DNA of 64,000 nucleotides from Gordonia sp. X0973 (GTDB lineage: Bacteria; Actinomycetota; Actinomycetes; Mycobacteriales; Mycobacteriaceae): positions 2,108,001 to 2,172,000 of the forward strand of contig NZ_CP054691.1 of NCBI RefSeq assembly GCF_013348785.1. The letters are read 5' to 3'. Below the pieces are notes generated by a model. That model was not told where the DNA came from and ran no database searches. It saw only the letters and a program-made list of their open reading frames with translations. The translations under genes were made by a program, and so were the position numbers. Below, piece by piece: positions 1 through 9,474 of the stretch; position 1 is the stretch's first letter; the number at the start of each line of letters is the position of its first letter.

Positions 1-1332
1 CAGCCCCCACGGCCCGAGTTCGCGGCCGTAGCCGGATTCCTTGACGCCGCCGAACGGCAGGCCGGGCAGGGTGGTGCCGTGTTCGTTGACCATCGCCATG
101 CCGACGTCGAGGCGGTCGGCCAGTGCGCGGGCGCGCTCGACATCGGAACTCCACACCGAGCCGGAGAGCCCGTAGTCGACGTCGTTCGCGAGGGTCACCG
201 CCTCGTCGTCGCTGCTCACCGAGTACACGACGGCGACCGGTCCGAAGATCTCCTCCCGGTAGGCGTCCATCTCCGGCGTCACCCCGGTCAGTACCGCCGG
301 TGCCATGAACGCACCGGGACCGTCGAGCGGCTGCCCGCCGGTGTGCAGCGTCGCGCCCTGCGCCACGGCCGCGGCGACCTGCTCGACGACCCGGTCGCGG
401 GCCTCGATCGACGAGAGCGGACCGACGCGGGTCGAGGCCTGGGTCGGATCGCCGACCGTCGACGCCTCGAAGACGGCGGTGAGGTTGGCGACGAAGTCGT
501 CGACGAGTTCGTCCTTCACGATGAAGCGCTTCGGCGCATTGCAGGCCTGCCCGCAGTTGAGCAGCCGGGCCGCGGCCGCCCCCTTGGCGGTGGCGGCCAT
601 ATCCGGGGTGTCCAGGACGATGAAGGCATCCGACCCGCCGAGTTCGAGCACCGACTTCTTCAGATGCGCCGCCGCGGTCTGTGCCACCGCCGCCCCGGCA
701 CGACCGCTGCCGGTCAGCGAGACGCCCTGCACCCGGCGGTCGCCGATCATGGTCGCCGCCTGCTCGTTGCTGGCGTACACGTTGATATACGCGTCGGCGG
801 GGACGCCCGCTGCGTGCGCGATCTCGGCCATCACCGCAGAACTCGCCGCACAGATCGGCGCATGCTTAAGGATGATCGTGTTGCCGAGCAGCAGGTTGGG
901 CGCCGCGAAGCGGGCCACCTGGTAGTACGGGAAGTTCCACGGCATGATCCCGAGGATCGGGCCGATCGACTCGCGGGTGACCACCGACTCGGCCGCCCCC
1001 TGCGGGTCGAGGACCTCCGGCTCCAGCAGCGCGGGACCGTTCTCGGCGTACCAGTCGTAGATCATCGACGTGAGCATGATCTCGCCGGCCGCCTGCGCCA
1101 GGGGCTTGCCCATCTCCGTGGCGACGATGGCGGCCAACTCGTCGGACCGATCGCGGTAGGCCGCCGCGGTGGCGCGCAGCATGGCGAGGCGCTCGTCGAT
1201 CGGCGTCGTGCGCCACTCCTGATACGCCGCCGCCGATCGCGACAGGACGCCCTCCACGTCGGCGTCGCTCATGGTCTCGAAGGTGCGCTCGACGGCGCCG
1301 GTGGTGGGGTTCGCGGTCACATAGGCGGTCAT
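1..1332 (-). CDS. Aldehyde dehydrogenase, succinate-semialdehyde dehydrogenase-like (3' end cut by window)
   Basis: NAD(P)-dependent oxidation of an aldehyde to its acid; the overall sequence is most like the GabD/succinate-semialdehyde branch, but the substrate is inferred. The reading frame starts at ATG 1332 and stays open to base 1 (444 codons), so only about the last 15 residues are missing. Visible landmarks are PWNFP in the cofactor domain, LTGSGRAG, the general-base glutamate in LELGGSDA, the catalytic cysteine in NCGQACNAPKR, and the late motif EEIFGPV. nadC ends 61 bp upstream on the same strand, and the gap shows no clear promoter. It could equally be a broad-range aldehyde dehydrogenase. 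Confidence 0.85.
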   Translation of the reverse strand, partial: MTAYVTANPTTGAVERTFETMSDADVEGVLSRSAAAYQEWRTTPIDERLAMLRATAAAYRDRSDELAAIVATEMGKPLAQAAGEIMLTSMIYDWYAENGPALLEPEVLDPQGAAESVVTRESIGPILGIMPWNFPYYQVARFAAPNLLLGNTIILKHAPICAASSAVMAEIAHAAGVPADAYINVYASNEQAATMIGDRRVQGVSLTGSGRAGAAVAQTAAAHLKKSVLELGGSDAFIVLDTPDMAATAKGAAAARLLNCGQACNAPKRFIVKDELVDDFVANLTAVFEASTVGDPTQASTRVGPLSSIEARDRVVEQVAAAVAQGATLHTGGQPLDGPGAFMAPAVLTGVTPEMDAYREEIFGPVAVVYSVSSDDEAVTLANDVDYGLSGSVWSSDVERARALADRLDVGMAMVNEHGTTLPGLPFGGVKESGYGRELGPWGL

Positions 1333-1393
1333 GATCGCCACCGTACGCGGGGTTCGCGCCGGTACCTCACGATTTCGACGTTCTGCGGACTTG

Positions 1394-2266
1394 CTACATG
1401 TCCAGGCCGAGGTCGAGGACCGTGACCGAGTGGGTCAGCGCCCCGACGGCGAGGTAGTCGACGCCGGTCTTGGCGTACTCGGCGGCGACGTCGAGGGTCA
1501 GCCCGCCGGAACTCTCCAGCTTGGTCGACGGCGAGCGGGCATCCCGGCGGGTCACCGCCATCTGGGTGGCCCAGAGTGGGAAGTTGTCCAGGAGCACCAG
1601 GGTCGGCGCCAGGGCCAGCACCTCGTCGAGCTGGTCGAGGGAGTCGACCTCCACCTCGACGGGGATGTCGGGGGCCAACTCGCGGACGGCGGTGAGTGCC
1701 GCGGCGACCGATCCGGCAGCGACGACGTGGTTGTCCTTGATGAGTGCCTCGTCGCCCAGCCCCATCCGGTGGTTGACGCCCCCGCCGGCCCGGACCGCGG
1801 CCTTCTGCAGGAACCGCATCCCCGGCAGCGTCTTGCGCGAGTCGCGGATCTGCGCCTTCGTGTCCGCCACCGCGTCGACCCAGGCGGCGGTGGCGGTGGC
1901 GATACCCGACAGGTGGCACAGCAGGTTCAGTGCGGTGCGCTCGGCCGTGAGCAGCTCGCGCGTCGGCGCGCGCAGGGCCAGCACGGTGTCGCCGGGTTCC
2001 ACCCGATCGCCGTCGGCGAGTTCGGCGGTCACCTCGTAGCGACCGGCACCGATCACCTCGTCGAAGACCGCTCGCGCGACGGGCACCCCCGCGACCACCC
2101 CGCGGCCCCGGCTGACGATGGCCGCCTGCGCGACCGCGTCGGCCGGGACCGTCGCGAGGCTGGTGACGTCGGGCCCGTAGCGCAGATCCTCGTCGAGGGC
2201 GGTACGGATCAGCGCCCGAACCTCGTCGGTGACGACATCCCCGGTGACGGTCCCGTGGTCACTCAT
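1394..2266 (-). CDS. nadC: Nicotinate-nucleotide pyrophosphorylase (quinolinate phosphoribosyltransferase)
   Basis: Converts quinolinate and PRPP to nicotinate mononucleotide, the third step of de novo NAD synthesis, in the cytosol. The 290-residue product has the expected family length and motifs: [36 protein letters not shown] and ESSGG, which line the substrate and PRPP site. The ATG at 2266 overlaps the nadA stop by an ATGA junction, so the two are one coupled transcription unit. In related actinobacteria nadB normally sits between nadA and nadC; here there is no room for it. Confidence 0.95.
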   Translation of the reverse strand: MSDHGTVTGDVVTDEVRALIRTALDEDLRYGPDVTSLATVPADAVAQAAIVSRGRGVVAGVPVARAVFDEVIGAGRYEVTAELADGDRVEPGDTVLALRAPTRELLTAERTALNLLCHLSGIATATAAWVDAVADTKAQIRDSRKTLPGMRFLQKAAVRAGGGVNHRMGLGDEALIKDNHVVAAGSVAAALTAVRELAPDIPVEVEVDSLDQLDEVLALAPTLVLLDNFPLWATQMAVTRRDARSPSTKLESSGGLTLDVAAEYAKTGVDYLAVGALTHSVTVLDLGLDM

Positions 2267-3297
2267 TCGCCCGAGCCGGGGTTGCCGATCGCGATCATCT
2301 TCTCCACGCTGGCGCGCGCCCGCTCGGCGACGTCGGGTGCGACGTCGACCTCGTCGTCGCCGGTCATCAGGCAGCGCAGGAGCGCGGCCGGGGTGATCAT
2401 CTTCATGTACGGGCAGGACGCGCGGCCGTTGACGGGCTGGAAGTCGACGCCCGGCGCTGCCTTGCGGAGCTGGTGCAGCATGCCGATCTCGGTGGCGACC
2501 AGGACCTGCTTGGCCTTGGTCTCGCGCGCCGCGTCGAGCATGCCGCCGGTGGACAGGATCTTGACCTTCTCCTCCGGCACCGCCCCCTCGCCGGCGAGGT
2601 ACAGCGCCGAGGTGGCGCAGCCGCACTCCGGGTGGATGAAGAGATCGGCGTCGGGGTGCGACTCGGCCTGTTCGGCCAGTTCGTCGCCGTTGATACCGGC
2701 GTGGACGTGGCATTCGCCGGCCCAGATGTGGATGTTGTCGCGCCCGGTCATCCGCTTGACGTGGGCGCCGAGGAACTGGTCCGGCAGGAACAGCACGTCG
2801 CGGTCCGGGTCGATGGACGCGACGACGTCGACGGCGTTGCTCGACGTGCAGCAGATGTCGGTGAGTCCCTTCACCTCCGCGGTCGTGTTCACATAGGACA
2901 CGACGACGGCATCGGGAAACTCTGCCTTCCACGCCCGCAGGTCGTCGGCGGTGATCGAGTCGGCCAGCGAGCAGCCGGCCCGCGCGTCGGGGATCATGAC
3001 GCGCTTGTCGGGACTGAGGATCTTCGCGGTCTCGGCCATGAAGTGGACGCCGCAGAAGATGATCTCGTCCTCCTCCGCGTCGGCGGCGATGCGCGAGAGC
3101 GCAAGCGAGTCACCGGTGTGGTCGGCGATGTCCTGGATCGCGGGCAGCTGATAGTTGTGCGCGAGGATTGTCGCGTTGCGCGCCTTCGCCAGGCGCTTCA
3201 CCTCGTCGGCCCACTCCGGGGTGGCCTCGACGCCGGTGTAGCCGGTCGGGCCGTCGGTCCACGAGAGGGTGCTCGTGAAGTCTGTCGTCGTACTCAT
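2263..3297 (-). CDS. nadA: Quinolinate synthase A
   Basis: Condenses iminoaspartate with dihydroxyacetone phosphate to quinolinate, using a [4Fe-4S] cluster. The 344-residue protein shows [20 protein letters not shown], the cysteine motifs [25 protein letters not shown] and [10 protein letters not shown], and the LSTGGML segment typical of NadA. The start at 3297 was chosen because AAGGAGG lies just upstream; an in-frame ATG at 3366 would place the start upstream of the operator and has no such site. The gene heads a nadA-nadC unit facing nrtR. A perfect 9-bp inverted repeat lies in its leader, so NrtR control is likely. Confidence 0.95.
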   Translation of the reverse strand: MSTTTDFTSTLSWTDGPTGYTGVEATPEWADEVKRLAKARNATILAHNYQLPAIQDIADHTGDSLALSRIAADAEEDEIIFCGVHFMAETAKILSPDKRVMIPDARAGCSLADSITADDLRAWKAEFPDAVVVSYVNTTAEVKGLTDICCTSSNAVDVVASIDPDRDVLFLPDQFLGAHVKRMTGRDNIHIWAGECHVHAGINGDELAEQAESHPDADLFIHPECGCATSALYLAGEGAVPEEKVKILSTGGMLDAARETKAKQVLVATEIGMLHQLRKAAPGVDFQPVNGRASCPYMKMITPAALLRCLMTGDDEVDVAPDVAERARASVEKMIAIGNPGSGE

Positions 3298-3334
3298 CGG
3301 TCCTCCTTCGCCGCTGGGCTGGGCGATTCGGGGT

Positions 3335-3357
3335 GTTTTCGACTGACGGTCGAAAAC
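3335..3357. promoter_or_regulatory. Probable NrtR operator in front of nadA
   Basis: GTTTTCGAC (3335-3343), a 5-nt spacer and GTCGAAAAC (3349-3357) form a perfect inverted repeat. It lies 38-60 nt upstream of the nadA ATG and just downstream of the nadA -10 hexamer, where a bound repressor would block transcription. NrtR proteins are known repressors of NAD synthesis genes, and an nrtR gene is the divergent neighbour. The assignment to NrtR is inferred from this context. Confidence 0.75.
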
Positions 3358-3364
3358 CACATTC

Positions 3365-3370
3365 ATCGTA
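3365..3370 (-). promoter_or_regulatory. Putative -10 box of nadA
   Basis: Read on the minus strand the hexamer is TACGAT. It would place the transcript start near 3358, directly at the edge of the inverted repeat. No convincing -35 hexamer is visible. Confidence 0.5.
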
Positions 3371-3437
3371 ACACCACGTCGGTGTCGAGCATTCCCGACC
3401 GTCCCGCCGCGCCACCTGCGGCCCGCCGTCGCTGTCC

Positions 3438-3443
3438 TATGAT
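3438..3443 (+). promoter_or_regulatory. Putative -10 box of nrtR, leaderless start
   Basis: TATGAT is followed by six bases and then the GTG start at 3450. The transcript would begin at the start codon, and there is no Shine-Dalgarno sequence. Confidence 0.55.
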
Positions 3444-3449
3444 CGCCTC

Positions 3450-4139
3450 GTGACCGCCGACGAGCCCGACCCCGTGCGCCTCGAAGTCCGCAGTGCGGTT
3501 TTCCGGGTGGGACCCGACTCGGCGCTGCCCGACCGGCTCGGCCTCCAAGTGCTGGTCATCCCCTCTTCCGAGGACGGAATCGGCACGCTGCCCGGCGGCG
3601 ACATCGACGTCGACGCGGAGCTGGCCGCCACCGCGCTGGCCGCCCTGCACGATCAGGCCGGCATCGCCGACGTGGCGCACCTCGAACAGTTGGAGGTCTT
3701 TTCCGCCCCCGACCGCGTGCCGGGCGGTCGCACCGTCGCGTCGACCTACCTCGGTCTCGCCCGTGCCGACACGCCGGCCGACGCCGGGGCCTGGCACTCC
3801 GTCGACGCGTTGCCCGCGCTGGTGGCCGACCACACGGCCATCGTCGCGGCGGCCCGTCACCGCCTGGCCGGCAAGCTCTCGTACACCAATATCGCGTTCG
3901 CACTCGCACCCGCGGAATTCCCGATGTCGGAGCTGTCGGAGATCTACGGCGCCGCGCTCGGCTATCCGGTCGACACCACCAATCTCCTGCGGATCCTGTC
4001 GCGACGGGCGGTGATCACCGCCACCGGCGGCGTCCGCCGCAGCAACGGGGGCGGTCGTCCGCCTGCGCTCTACCGCTTCACCGAGTCGTCACTGCGCGTG
4101 ACCGACGAGTTCGCCACGCTGCGACCGCCGCTGATGTAG
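3450..4139 (+). CDS. nrtR: NrtR-type transcriptional regulator (Nudix-like domain plus winged helix)
   Basis: Predicted repressor of NAD synthesis. The 229-residue protein has a Nudix-fold N-terminal half (about residues 10-135) and a C-terminal winged helix (about 145-225) with the NrtR-like stretch [20 protein letters not shown]. The Nudix box region around GGDIDVDAE...HDQAGI lacks the catalytic RExxEE residues, which fits a ligand sensor rather than a hydrolase. It is divergent from nadA with an inverted repeat between them. GTG 3450 follows a TATGAT box by six bases, so it is probably translated from a leaderless mRNA. The ligand in the family is an ADP-ribose-type NAD derivative; this is family knowledge, not seen here. 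Confidence 0.85.
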   Translation: MTADEPDPVRLEVRSAVFRVGPDSALPDRLGLQVLVIPSSEDGIGTLPGGDIDVDAELAATALAALHDQAGIADVAHLEQLEVFSAPDRVPGGRTVASTYLGLARADTPADAGAWHSVDALPALVADHTAIVAAARHRLAGKLSYTNIAFALAPAEFPMSELSEIYGAALGYPVDTTNLLRILSRRAVITATGGVRRSNGGGRPPALYRFTESSLRVTDEFATLRPPLM

Positions 4140-4145
4140 GCCTGG

Positions 4146-4211
4146 GTGCCCACTCGACGGGATTGGGGTGCCCACTCGGCGGGGTTGGGGTGCCCACTCG
4201 GCGATCGGTGG
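4146..4211 (+). repeat. Three tandem copies of a 22-bp intergenic repeat
   Basis: Units begin at 4146, 4168 and 4190, each starting with the core GTGCCCACTCGRCG followed by a G-rich tail; the first two units are nearly identical and the third diverges in its tail. They fill the gap between the converging nrtR and DUF2567 genes. Two more copies of the same 22-bp unit, inverted, lie at 31952-31995. They are not palindromic, so they do not look like hairpin terminators. Confidence 0.9.
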
Positions 4212-4224
4212 GGGGGGGCGCCGG

Positions 4225-4851
4225 TCAGTCGACGGTGTCGGCGTCGAGGCCCGGGCTGTCGGACATCAGCACGAAGAACAGGTAGGTGAGCAGCGCTATC
4301 ACGGGCATGAGGACCAGCAGGATGCCCGGCGAGCCCAGCGCCCCGTCGCCCGGCGAGGCCATCCACAGCTTCGGCGCATGTGAGAAGGTCTGCCCGGCGT
4401 CGAGCTTCAACGGGTCGGGCAGGCGGATCCGCAGCACGGTCAGCGCCACCTCGATCGCCAGACCCGAGGACACGACGGTCGTGGCGGCCAACAGCAGCGC
4501 GCCGAGCGGTCCGCGCCACGTCGTCGCGACCCGCCAGAAGATTCCGGCGGCGGCCACCCCGATCACGAGCAGTCCGACGCAGAACCACCCGATTCCGTCG
4601 AAATAGCGGCCGAACTGGTCGGCCGGCACGCTGGCGCGGCCCCGCTCCAGCACCGACCCGGTCGGCATGGGGGCGACGAACGACCACACAACGGCCGCGA
4701 CCACGCTCACCGCCACGACGATCAGCACGGCCTTGACCATCTGCGCCGCGACGAGCACATTGGCGCGCATCGCCGTCGACGGCCGCCCGTGCGCCCCGGG
4801 TAGCGGCGTCTCCGGGAGCGGCCCGGGGGCCAGGATCACCTGGTCGTTCAT
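4225..4851 (-). CDS. DUF2567 family membrane protein
   Basis: Function unknown. The 208-residue product has four predicted membrane helices, roughly residues 38-60, 85-107, 113-136 and 173-195, and a loop between helices 3 and 4 that would face outside. It matches the mycobacterial DUF2567 gene that follows bioB and bsaP (the Rv1591 position). Its ATG overlaps the bsaP stop (ATGA), making it the last gene of the biotin operon. A role in biotin uptake or export is only a guess from position. Confidence 0.8.
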   Translation of the reverse strand: MNDQVILAPGPLPETPLPGAHGRPSTAMRANVLVAAQMVKAVLIVVAVSVVAAVVWSFVAPMPTGSVLERGRASVPADQFGRYFDGIGWFCVGLLVIGVAAAGIFWRVATTWRGPLGALLLAATTVVSSGLAIEVALTVLRIRLPDPLKLDAGQTFSHAPKLWMASPGDGALGSPGILLVLMPVIALLTYLFFVLMSDSPGLDADTVD

Positions 4852-5111
4852 CGACGCTCCAGTTCGCTCGAGTCCACTTCGCCGTGCCGCGAGCAGCGCG
4901 CCCACCACCCGTCCGGGCGGACCTGCACGACCATCCGCCGACCGCATTGGCCGCAGTAGCGCGGCGGTTCCAATCCCAACCGGGCCGTGGTCGGCACGGC
5001 GTCCTCGCTCTGCAGCTCGGTCTCGATACCGGTGTACACCCCGAACCTGTGGGGGGCGGCCAGCGGGCCCGGCACCGGGGTCGCTGGCCCGGCGGGCGCG
5101 GCGGGAGTCAC
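4848..5111 (-). CDS. bsaP: Biotin synthase auxiliary protein, small cysteine protein
   Basis: An 87-residue protein with one conserved core, [20 protein letters not shown] followed by ARCSRHG, that is a CxxC pair plus a further cysteine suited to bind iron-sulfur or zinc. It occupies the same place as mycobacterial Rv1590 directly after bioB; that family is reported to be required by actinobacterial BioB for turning dethiobiotin into biotin. The GTG start at 5111 lies 8 nt after the bioB stop, and its own stop overlaps the next gene. Gene length, position and cysteine pattern agree; activity is inferred. Confidence 0.8.
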   Translation of the reverse strand: MTPAAPAGPATPVPGPLAAPHRFGVYTGIETELQSEDAVPTTARLGLEPPRYCGQCGRRMVVQVRPDGWWARCSRHGEVDSSELERR

Positions 5112-5119
5112 GACGCGGC

Positions 5120-6169
5120 CTACAGGGTGTCGTTGAGGGCCTTGATCGGCATCGACAGGTTGTCGAGCAGATCGAGGTCGGCCTCGGCCGGGCGCCCCAG
5201 CGTGGTCAGGTAGTTGCCGACGATGACGGCGTTGATGCCGCCCAGGATGCCCTTCTCGGCACCGAGATCGCCCAGGGTGATCTCGCGGCCGCCGGCGAAG
5301 CGCAGGATGGTGCGCGGCAGGGCCAGGCGGAAGGCGGCGACGGCTTTGAGCGCCTCCGCAGCGGGCAGCACCTCGAGATCGCCGAACGGGGTGCCCGGGC
5401 GCGGGTTCAGGAAGTTCAGCGGTACCTCGTCGGGCTCCAGCTCGGCCAGGTTCGCGGCGAACTCGGCGCGCTGCTCCAACGACTCCCCCATGCCGAGGAT
5501 GCCGCCGCAGCACACCTCCATGCCCGCGTCGCGCACCATGCGCAGCGTGTCCCAGCGCTCCTCCCAGGTGTGGGTGGTGACGACGTTCGGGAAGTGGCTG
5601 CGCGCGGTCTCCAGGTTGTGGTTGTAGCGGTGCACGCCCATCGCGGCCAGCTCGTCGACCTGCTCCTGGGTGAGCATGCCCAGGCTGCAGGCGATCTGGA
5701 TGTCGACCTCGTTGCGGATCGCCTCGATCCCGGCGGCGACCTGGCTCATCAGGCGCTTATCCGGCCCGCGGACGGCAGCCACGATGCAGAACTCGGTCGC
5801 GCCCGTCTTGGCGGTCTGCTTGGCCGCCTCCACCAGCGACGGGATGTCGATCCACGCGCTGCGCACCGGCGAGGCGAACAGGCCGGACTGCGAGCAGAAG
5901 TGGCAGTCCTCCGGGCAGCCGCCGGTCTTCAGCGAGATGATGCCCTCGACCTCGACCTCGGGACCGCACCAGCGCATCCGCACGTCGTGGGCCAGGGCGA
6001 GCAGTTCCTCGAGCTGTTCGTCGGGCAGCTGCAGGACGGTCAGCACCTGGTCCCGGGTCAGACCCTCGCCCTTCTCGAGCACCTGCTCGCGGGCGACGGT
6101 CAAGATGTCGGTCGCATCACCGTCTCGGGGGGCCGTACTAGCGGCTGCGGCGGTAGGGGTTGAGGTCAC
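5120..6169 (-). CDS. bioB: Biotin synthase
   Basis: Radical-SAM enzyme that inserts sulfur into dethiobiotin to give biotin. The 349-residue protein carries the cluster motif [12 protein letters not shown] (CxxxCxxC), [29 protein letters not shown] and FLNPRPGTP, all typical of BioB. The GTG start at 6169 has AAGGAG seven bases upstream and overlaps the bioD stop in a GTGA junction. It is the fourth gene of bioA-F-D-B and is followed by its likely helper bsaP. Confidence 0.97.
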   Translation of the reverse strand: MTSTPTAAAASTAPRDGDATDILTVAREQVLEKGEGLTRDQVLTVLQLPDEQLEELLALAHDVRMRWCGPEVEVEGIISLKTGGCPEDCHFCSQSGLFASPVRSAWIDIPSLVEAAKQTAKTGATEFCIVAAVRGPDKRLMSQVAAGIEAIRNEVDIQIACSLGMLTQEQVDELAAMGVHRYNHNLETARSHFPNVVTTHTWEERWDTLRMVRDAGMEVCCGGILGMGESLEQRAEFAANLAELEPDEVPLNFLNPRPGTPFGDLEVLPAAEALKAVAAFRLALPRTILRFAGGREITLGDLGAEKGILGGINAVIVGNYLTTLGRPAEADLDLLDNLSMPIKALNDTL

Positions 6170-6930
6170 GATCGGACTCCTTCGTCTGGTCGGCTGTCGG
6201 TCTGCTGTCGGGTCTGAGTCGGGGCGGTGCCCGGCGGTGGTGGCACCCACCGCGGGTCGAACCACTGCGGGGCGGCCGCGCCGAACTCGTCGCGCGGCAG
6301 GGAACCGGCGCCTTCGGGCAGCGTACCGATCAGCGGTACACCGGTCACGCGCGGCAGATCGTCGACGTTGCACCTCATCGCCAGGTCGGGGTGATCCGGC
6401 CACGATCCGACGATGAGTCCGGCCGGGGTCAGGCCGCGGGCGCGGATGGCGGCGACGGTGAGTTCGGCGTGGTTGAGGGTGCCCAGCGCGGGCGACACGA
6501 CGACGAGCACGGGTGCGCCGAGGTCGGCGGCGAGGTCGAGCAGCGTCAGCGGCCCGGCGTCGCCACCGCTGTCGGCGAGGCGGACCAGCACTCCCCCGGC
6601 CCCCTCGACGAGGGTCACGTCGTTGACGGCCGCGGCCGCGGTGATCGCCGCGACGGCGGCGGCCCGCTCCAGCGGCGGCATCGCGGCGCGGCGCGCGGCG
6701 ACGTCGGGGGCCAGCGGCTCCGGATACCGCGCGCATTCGACGCCGTGCACCGGCCCGGCCAGGCGCTGCACGTCGGCGAGGTCCCCCGGCTCGTCCGGGG
6801 CGACACCGGTCTGCACGGGTTTCACGACGGCGACGGTGCGCGCGCCGCGCGATCGCGCCCGCGCCACCAGTGCGGCGGTCGCGACGGTCTTGCCGACGTC
6901 GGTGTTGGTGCCGGTGACGAAGGCGATCAT
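6166..6930 (-). CDS. bioD: Dethiobiotin synthetase
   Basis: ATP-dependent carboxylation of 7,8-diaminopelargonate to dethiobiotin. The 254-residue protein begins with the P-loop GTNTDVGKT and has VVKPVQTG (carboxylation lysine) and VEGAGGVLV, the three BioD signatures. The last 30 residues are proline and glutamine rich and look unstructured. ATG 6930 overlaps the bioF stop (ATGA), and its stop overlaps bioB, consistent with a single coupled message. Confidence 0.95.
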   Translation of the reverse strand: MIAFVTGTNTDVGKTVATAALVARARSRGARTVAVVKPVQTGVAPDEPGDLADVQRLAGPVHGVECARYPEPLAPDVAARRAAMPPLERAAAVAAITAAAAVNDVTLVEGAGGVLVRLADSGGDAGPLTLLDLAADLGAPVLVVVSPALGTLNHAELTVAAIRARGLTPAGLIVGSWPDHPDLAMRCNVDDLPRVTGVPLIGTLPEGAGSLPRDEFGAAAPQWFDPRWVPPPPGTAPTQTRQQTDSRPDEGVRS

Positions 6931-8057
6931 GCGGTCACCGCCCCGAGGTGGCGGTTCACCACGGCCGCGATGCGGTCGATGTCGGCGCCGTCCAGGTCGG
7001 CGCGCGCGGTGATCCGCAGGCGCGAGGTGCCGACCGGCACCGAGGGCGGCCGGAAACAGCCGACGAGCACCCCGTCGGCCCGGCATCGGGCGGCGAGCTC
7101 GACCGCGGCATGCGGATCGCCGACGATGATCGACACGACCGCCGCCGCCGGTACCGCACCGCCGCAGGCCTGCGCGATGGCCGCGGCGTTGGCGCGCACC
7201 CGCTGCGGCAGGGCCGGGTCGTCGCGCAGGATCCCCAGCGCCGCGCGGGCCGCACCGACGGCCGCCGGGTTGAGCCCGGTGTCGAAGATGAAGGGCCGCG
7301 CCGTGTCGACGAGGTGGGCGCGCAGCGCGGTGCCGCCGAGCACCGCGCCGCCCTGTGCGCCGAGGGATTTGGACATCACCGTGGTCATGATCAGGTCGGG
7401 CGCACCGGACAACCCGGCCTCGGCGATCACCCCGCGCCCGCCGTCGCCGCGGACGCCCAAGGCGTGCGCCTCGTCGACGAGTAGCGCCGCGCCGTGCCGT
7501 CGTGCCGCGCCGTACAGGTCGGCGACCGGGGCGATCTCGCCGTCGATGCTGTACACGGAATCGGTGACGACCAGTGCGCGCCGCCCCCCTCGCCGGGCGA
7601 GCGCCGCGTCGACGGCGGCCACGTCACCGCGGTCGACGACGACGACCTCGGCGCGGGAGAGCCGGCATCCGTCGATCAGGGAGGCGTGTGCCCCGGCGTC
7701 GCTGACGATGAGGTCGCCGCGGCCGACCAGCGCGGTGATCGCGCCGACGTTGGCGAGGTAGCCGGAGGAGAAGCACAGTGCGGCACCGAAGCCGGTGAAC
7801 CGCGCCAACTCCTCCTCGAACCCGATGTGGGCGGTGGTCGTCCCGGCGACCAGCCGCGAGGCGGTGGACCCGGCGCCGAACTCCTCGAGTGCCGCGCGCG
7901 CCCCGGCGACGACGCGCGGATCGGCGGAGAGGCCGAGATAGTCGTTGGAGGCGAGGTTGAGCAGCGGCTCGTCGGCCCGACGGGTGATCGGGTCGCGGTG
8001 CAGCCCGGCCAGCGCCCGCTGCGCGGCGGCCTCGTCGAGCCAGTCCAGTGCGCTCAT
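6927..8057 (-). CDS. bioF: 8-amino-7-oxononanoate synthase
   Basis: PLP enzyme joining alanine and pimeloyl-thioester to 8-amino-7-oxononanoate. The 376-residue product shows [32 protein letters not shown] and the PLP lysine in [16 protein letters not shown] 8057 is chosen because it overlaps the bioA stop (ATGA), like the other junctions in this operon. No pimeloyl-ACP synthesis genes (bioC, bioH, bioW, bioI) are visible in the window, so that precursor must come from elsewhere. Confidence 0.95.
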   Translation of the reverse strand: MSALDWLDEAAAQRALAGLHRDPITRRADEPLLNLASNDYLGLSADPRVVAGARAALEEFGAGSTASRLVAGTTTAHIGFEEELARFTGFGAALCFSSGYLANVGAITALVGRGDLIVSDAGAHASLIDGCRLSRAEVVVVDRGDVAAVDAALARRGGRRALVVTDSVYSIDGEIAPVADLYGAARRHGAALLVDEAHALGVRGDGGRGVIAEAGLSGAPDLIMTTVMSKSLGAQGGAVLGGTALRAHLVDTARPFIFDTGLNPAAVGAARAALGILRDDPALPQRVRANAAAIAQACGGAVPAAAVVSIIVGDPHAAVELAARCRADGVLVGCFRPPSVPVGTSRLRITARADLDGADIDRIAAVVNRHLGAVTA

Positions 8058-9352
8058 CGCGACACCACCCGCTCGTCGTCGGTGCAGGCGCGGACCACGG
8101 CGTCGATGCCGGCGCAGATCGTGGCGACGTTGTCCGGAGTGCTGATGAACGGCGGCATCGTGTAGACCAGGTCGCGGAAGGGGCGCAGCCACACCCCGGC
8201 ACCGGTCGCGGCCGCGGTGGCCGTGGCCATGTCGACGGGGCGGTCCAACTGGACGACGCCGATGGCCCCGAAGACGCGCACGTCACGCACACCGGGGCGC
8301 TGCGCCACCGGTGCCAGACCGGCGCGCAGGCCGTCGGAGATCGCCGAAACGTGCTCGCGCCACGGACCGGCGAGCAGCAGGTCGATCGAGGCGAGGGCCA
8401 CCGCGCAGGCCAGCGGGTTGGCCATGAAGGTCGGTCCGTGGGCCAATCCGCCGGCCTCTCCCGCACTGATCGTGGCGGCGACCTCCGCGGTACACAGGGT
8501 GGCCGCCAACGTCAGATACCCGCCGGTCAGCGCCTTGCCCACGCACATGATGTCGGGTGCGACGCCGGCGTGGTCGGCGGCGAACAGTTCGCCGGTGCGG
8601 CCGAAGCCGGTGGCGATCTCGTCGAAGATCAGGAGGACGCCGGCCGCGTCGCAGGCCTCGCGCAGCACGCGCAGATAGCGCGCGTCGTGGAACCGCATCC
8701 CGCCCGCACCCTGCACGACCGGCTCGACGACGACGGCCGCCAACTCGTCGGCGTGCTCGGCGATCGCGGCCGTCAGCAGATCGGCGTAGTCGTCGCGGAA
8801 GTCGTGCGGCGGGGCGTCGACGAAGACCTGCTGGGCCAGGACGTCGGTCCACATCGCATGCATCCCGCCGTCGGGATCGCAGACGCTCATCGGGGTGAAG
8901 GTGTCGCCGTGGTAGCCGCCGCGCCAGGTCAGCAACCGGGTCTTGCCCGTTCGGCCCCGCGCGCGCCAGTACTGCAGCGCCATCTTGACCGCCACCTCGA
9001 CCGAGACCGAACCCGAGTCGGAGAAGAACACCCGGTCCAGGCCGGGCGGGGTGATCTCGACGAGCCGCGCGGCCAGCTCGACCGCCGGCCGGTGGGTCAG
9101 GCCGCCGAACATCACGTGGCTCATCTGCCCGAGCTGTTCGACGACGGCGGCGTCGAGCACGGGGTTCCGATAGCCGTGGATGGCGGCCCACCACGAACTC
9201 ATGCCGTCGACGAGCCGCCCGGCGTCGGTGTCGAGGTAGACGCCGGCCGCGGAGTGGACCGGCAACGACGGCACCGCCGCCGGCAGCGCGCCATAGGGGT
9301 GCCAGACGACCTCGGCGTCGATCTGCGCGAGGGAGGACGCGGACACGGGCAC
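8054..9352 (-). CDS. bioA: Adenosylmethionine-8-amino-7-oxononanoate aminotransferase
   Basis: PLP aminotransferase that uses S-adenosylmethionine as amino donor to make 7,8-diaminopelargonate. The 432-residue protein has WHPYG near the start, [46 protein letters not shown] and the PLP lysine in [14 protein letters not shown]. The GTG at 9352 is preceded by GGAGGAG. It is the first gene of the biotin operon, and its promoter lies in the palindrome shared with the divergent TetR gene. Confidence 0.96.
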   Translation of the reverse strand: MPVSASSLAQIDAEVVWHPYGALPAAVPSLPVHSAAGVYLDTDAGRLVDGMSSWWAAIHGYRNPVLDAAVVEQLGQMSHVMFGGLTHRPAVELAARLVEITPPGLDRVFFSDSGSVSVEVAVKMALQYWRARGRTGKTRLLTWRGGYHGDTFTPMSVCDPDGGMHAMWTDVLAQQVFVDAPPHDFRDDYADLLTAAIAEHADELAAVVVEPVVQGAGGMRFHDARYLRVLREACDAAGVLLIFDEIATGFGRTGELFAADHAGVAPDIMCVGKALTGGYLTLAATLCTAEVAATISAGEAGGLAHGPTFMANPLACAVALASIDLLLAGPWREHVSAISDGLRAGLAPVAQRPGVRDVRVFGAIGVVQLDRPVDMATATAAATGAGVWLRPFRDLVYTMPPFISTPDNVATICAGIDAVVRACTDDERVVSR

Positions 9353-9383
9353 GACTCCTCCTCGGCGACGGTCTGCTGGAATT

Positions 9384-9408
9384 GGCTCCTGTACACTGTA
9401 CAGGAGCC
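9384..9408. promoter_or_regulatory. Biotin operator with two divergent -10 boxes
   Basis: A perfect 12-bp inverted repeat around base 9396, with core TGTAC-N3-GTACA, resembles the TGAAC-N3-GTTCA type sites of BioQ regulators. A -10 like TACACT (9392-9397) reads towards bioQ and TACAGT (9395-9400, minus strand) reads towards bioA. One bound dimer would therefore cover both promoters, giving repression of the operon and autoregulation. Confidence 0.8.
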
Positions 9409-9474
9409 CGACGTGGCGCCGGACACATCCCGTGACCGTCCCCCTGACCGCGGCACCGAGGCGAAGGAGCAGTC

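Noticed and set aside
79..1425. Plus-strand open frame of 448 codons at the left edge
   Set aside because: It is antisense to the aldehyde dehydrogenase with all its motifs, and itself shows only Arg/Gly-rich sequence.
3450..4139. Active Nudix hydrolase
   Set aside because: The catalytic RExxEE residues are missing, and a winged helix follows, fitting NrtR instead.
4146..4211. CRISPR array
   Set aside because: The units are tandem with no variable spacers and only 22 bp long; no cas genes are present.
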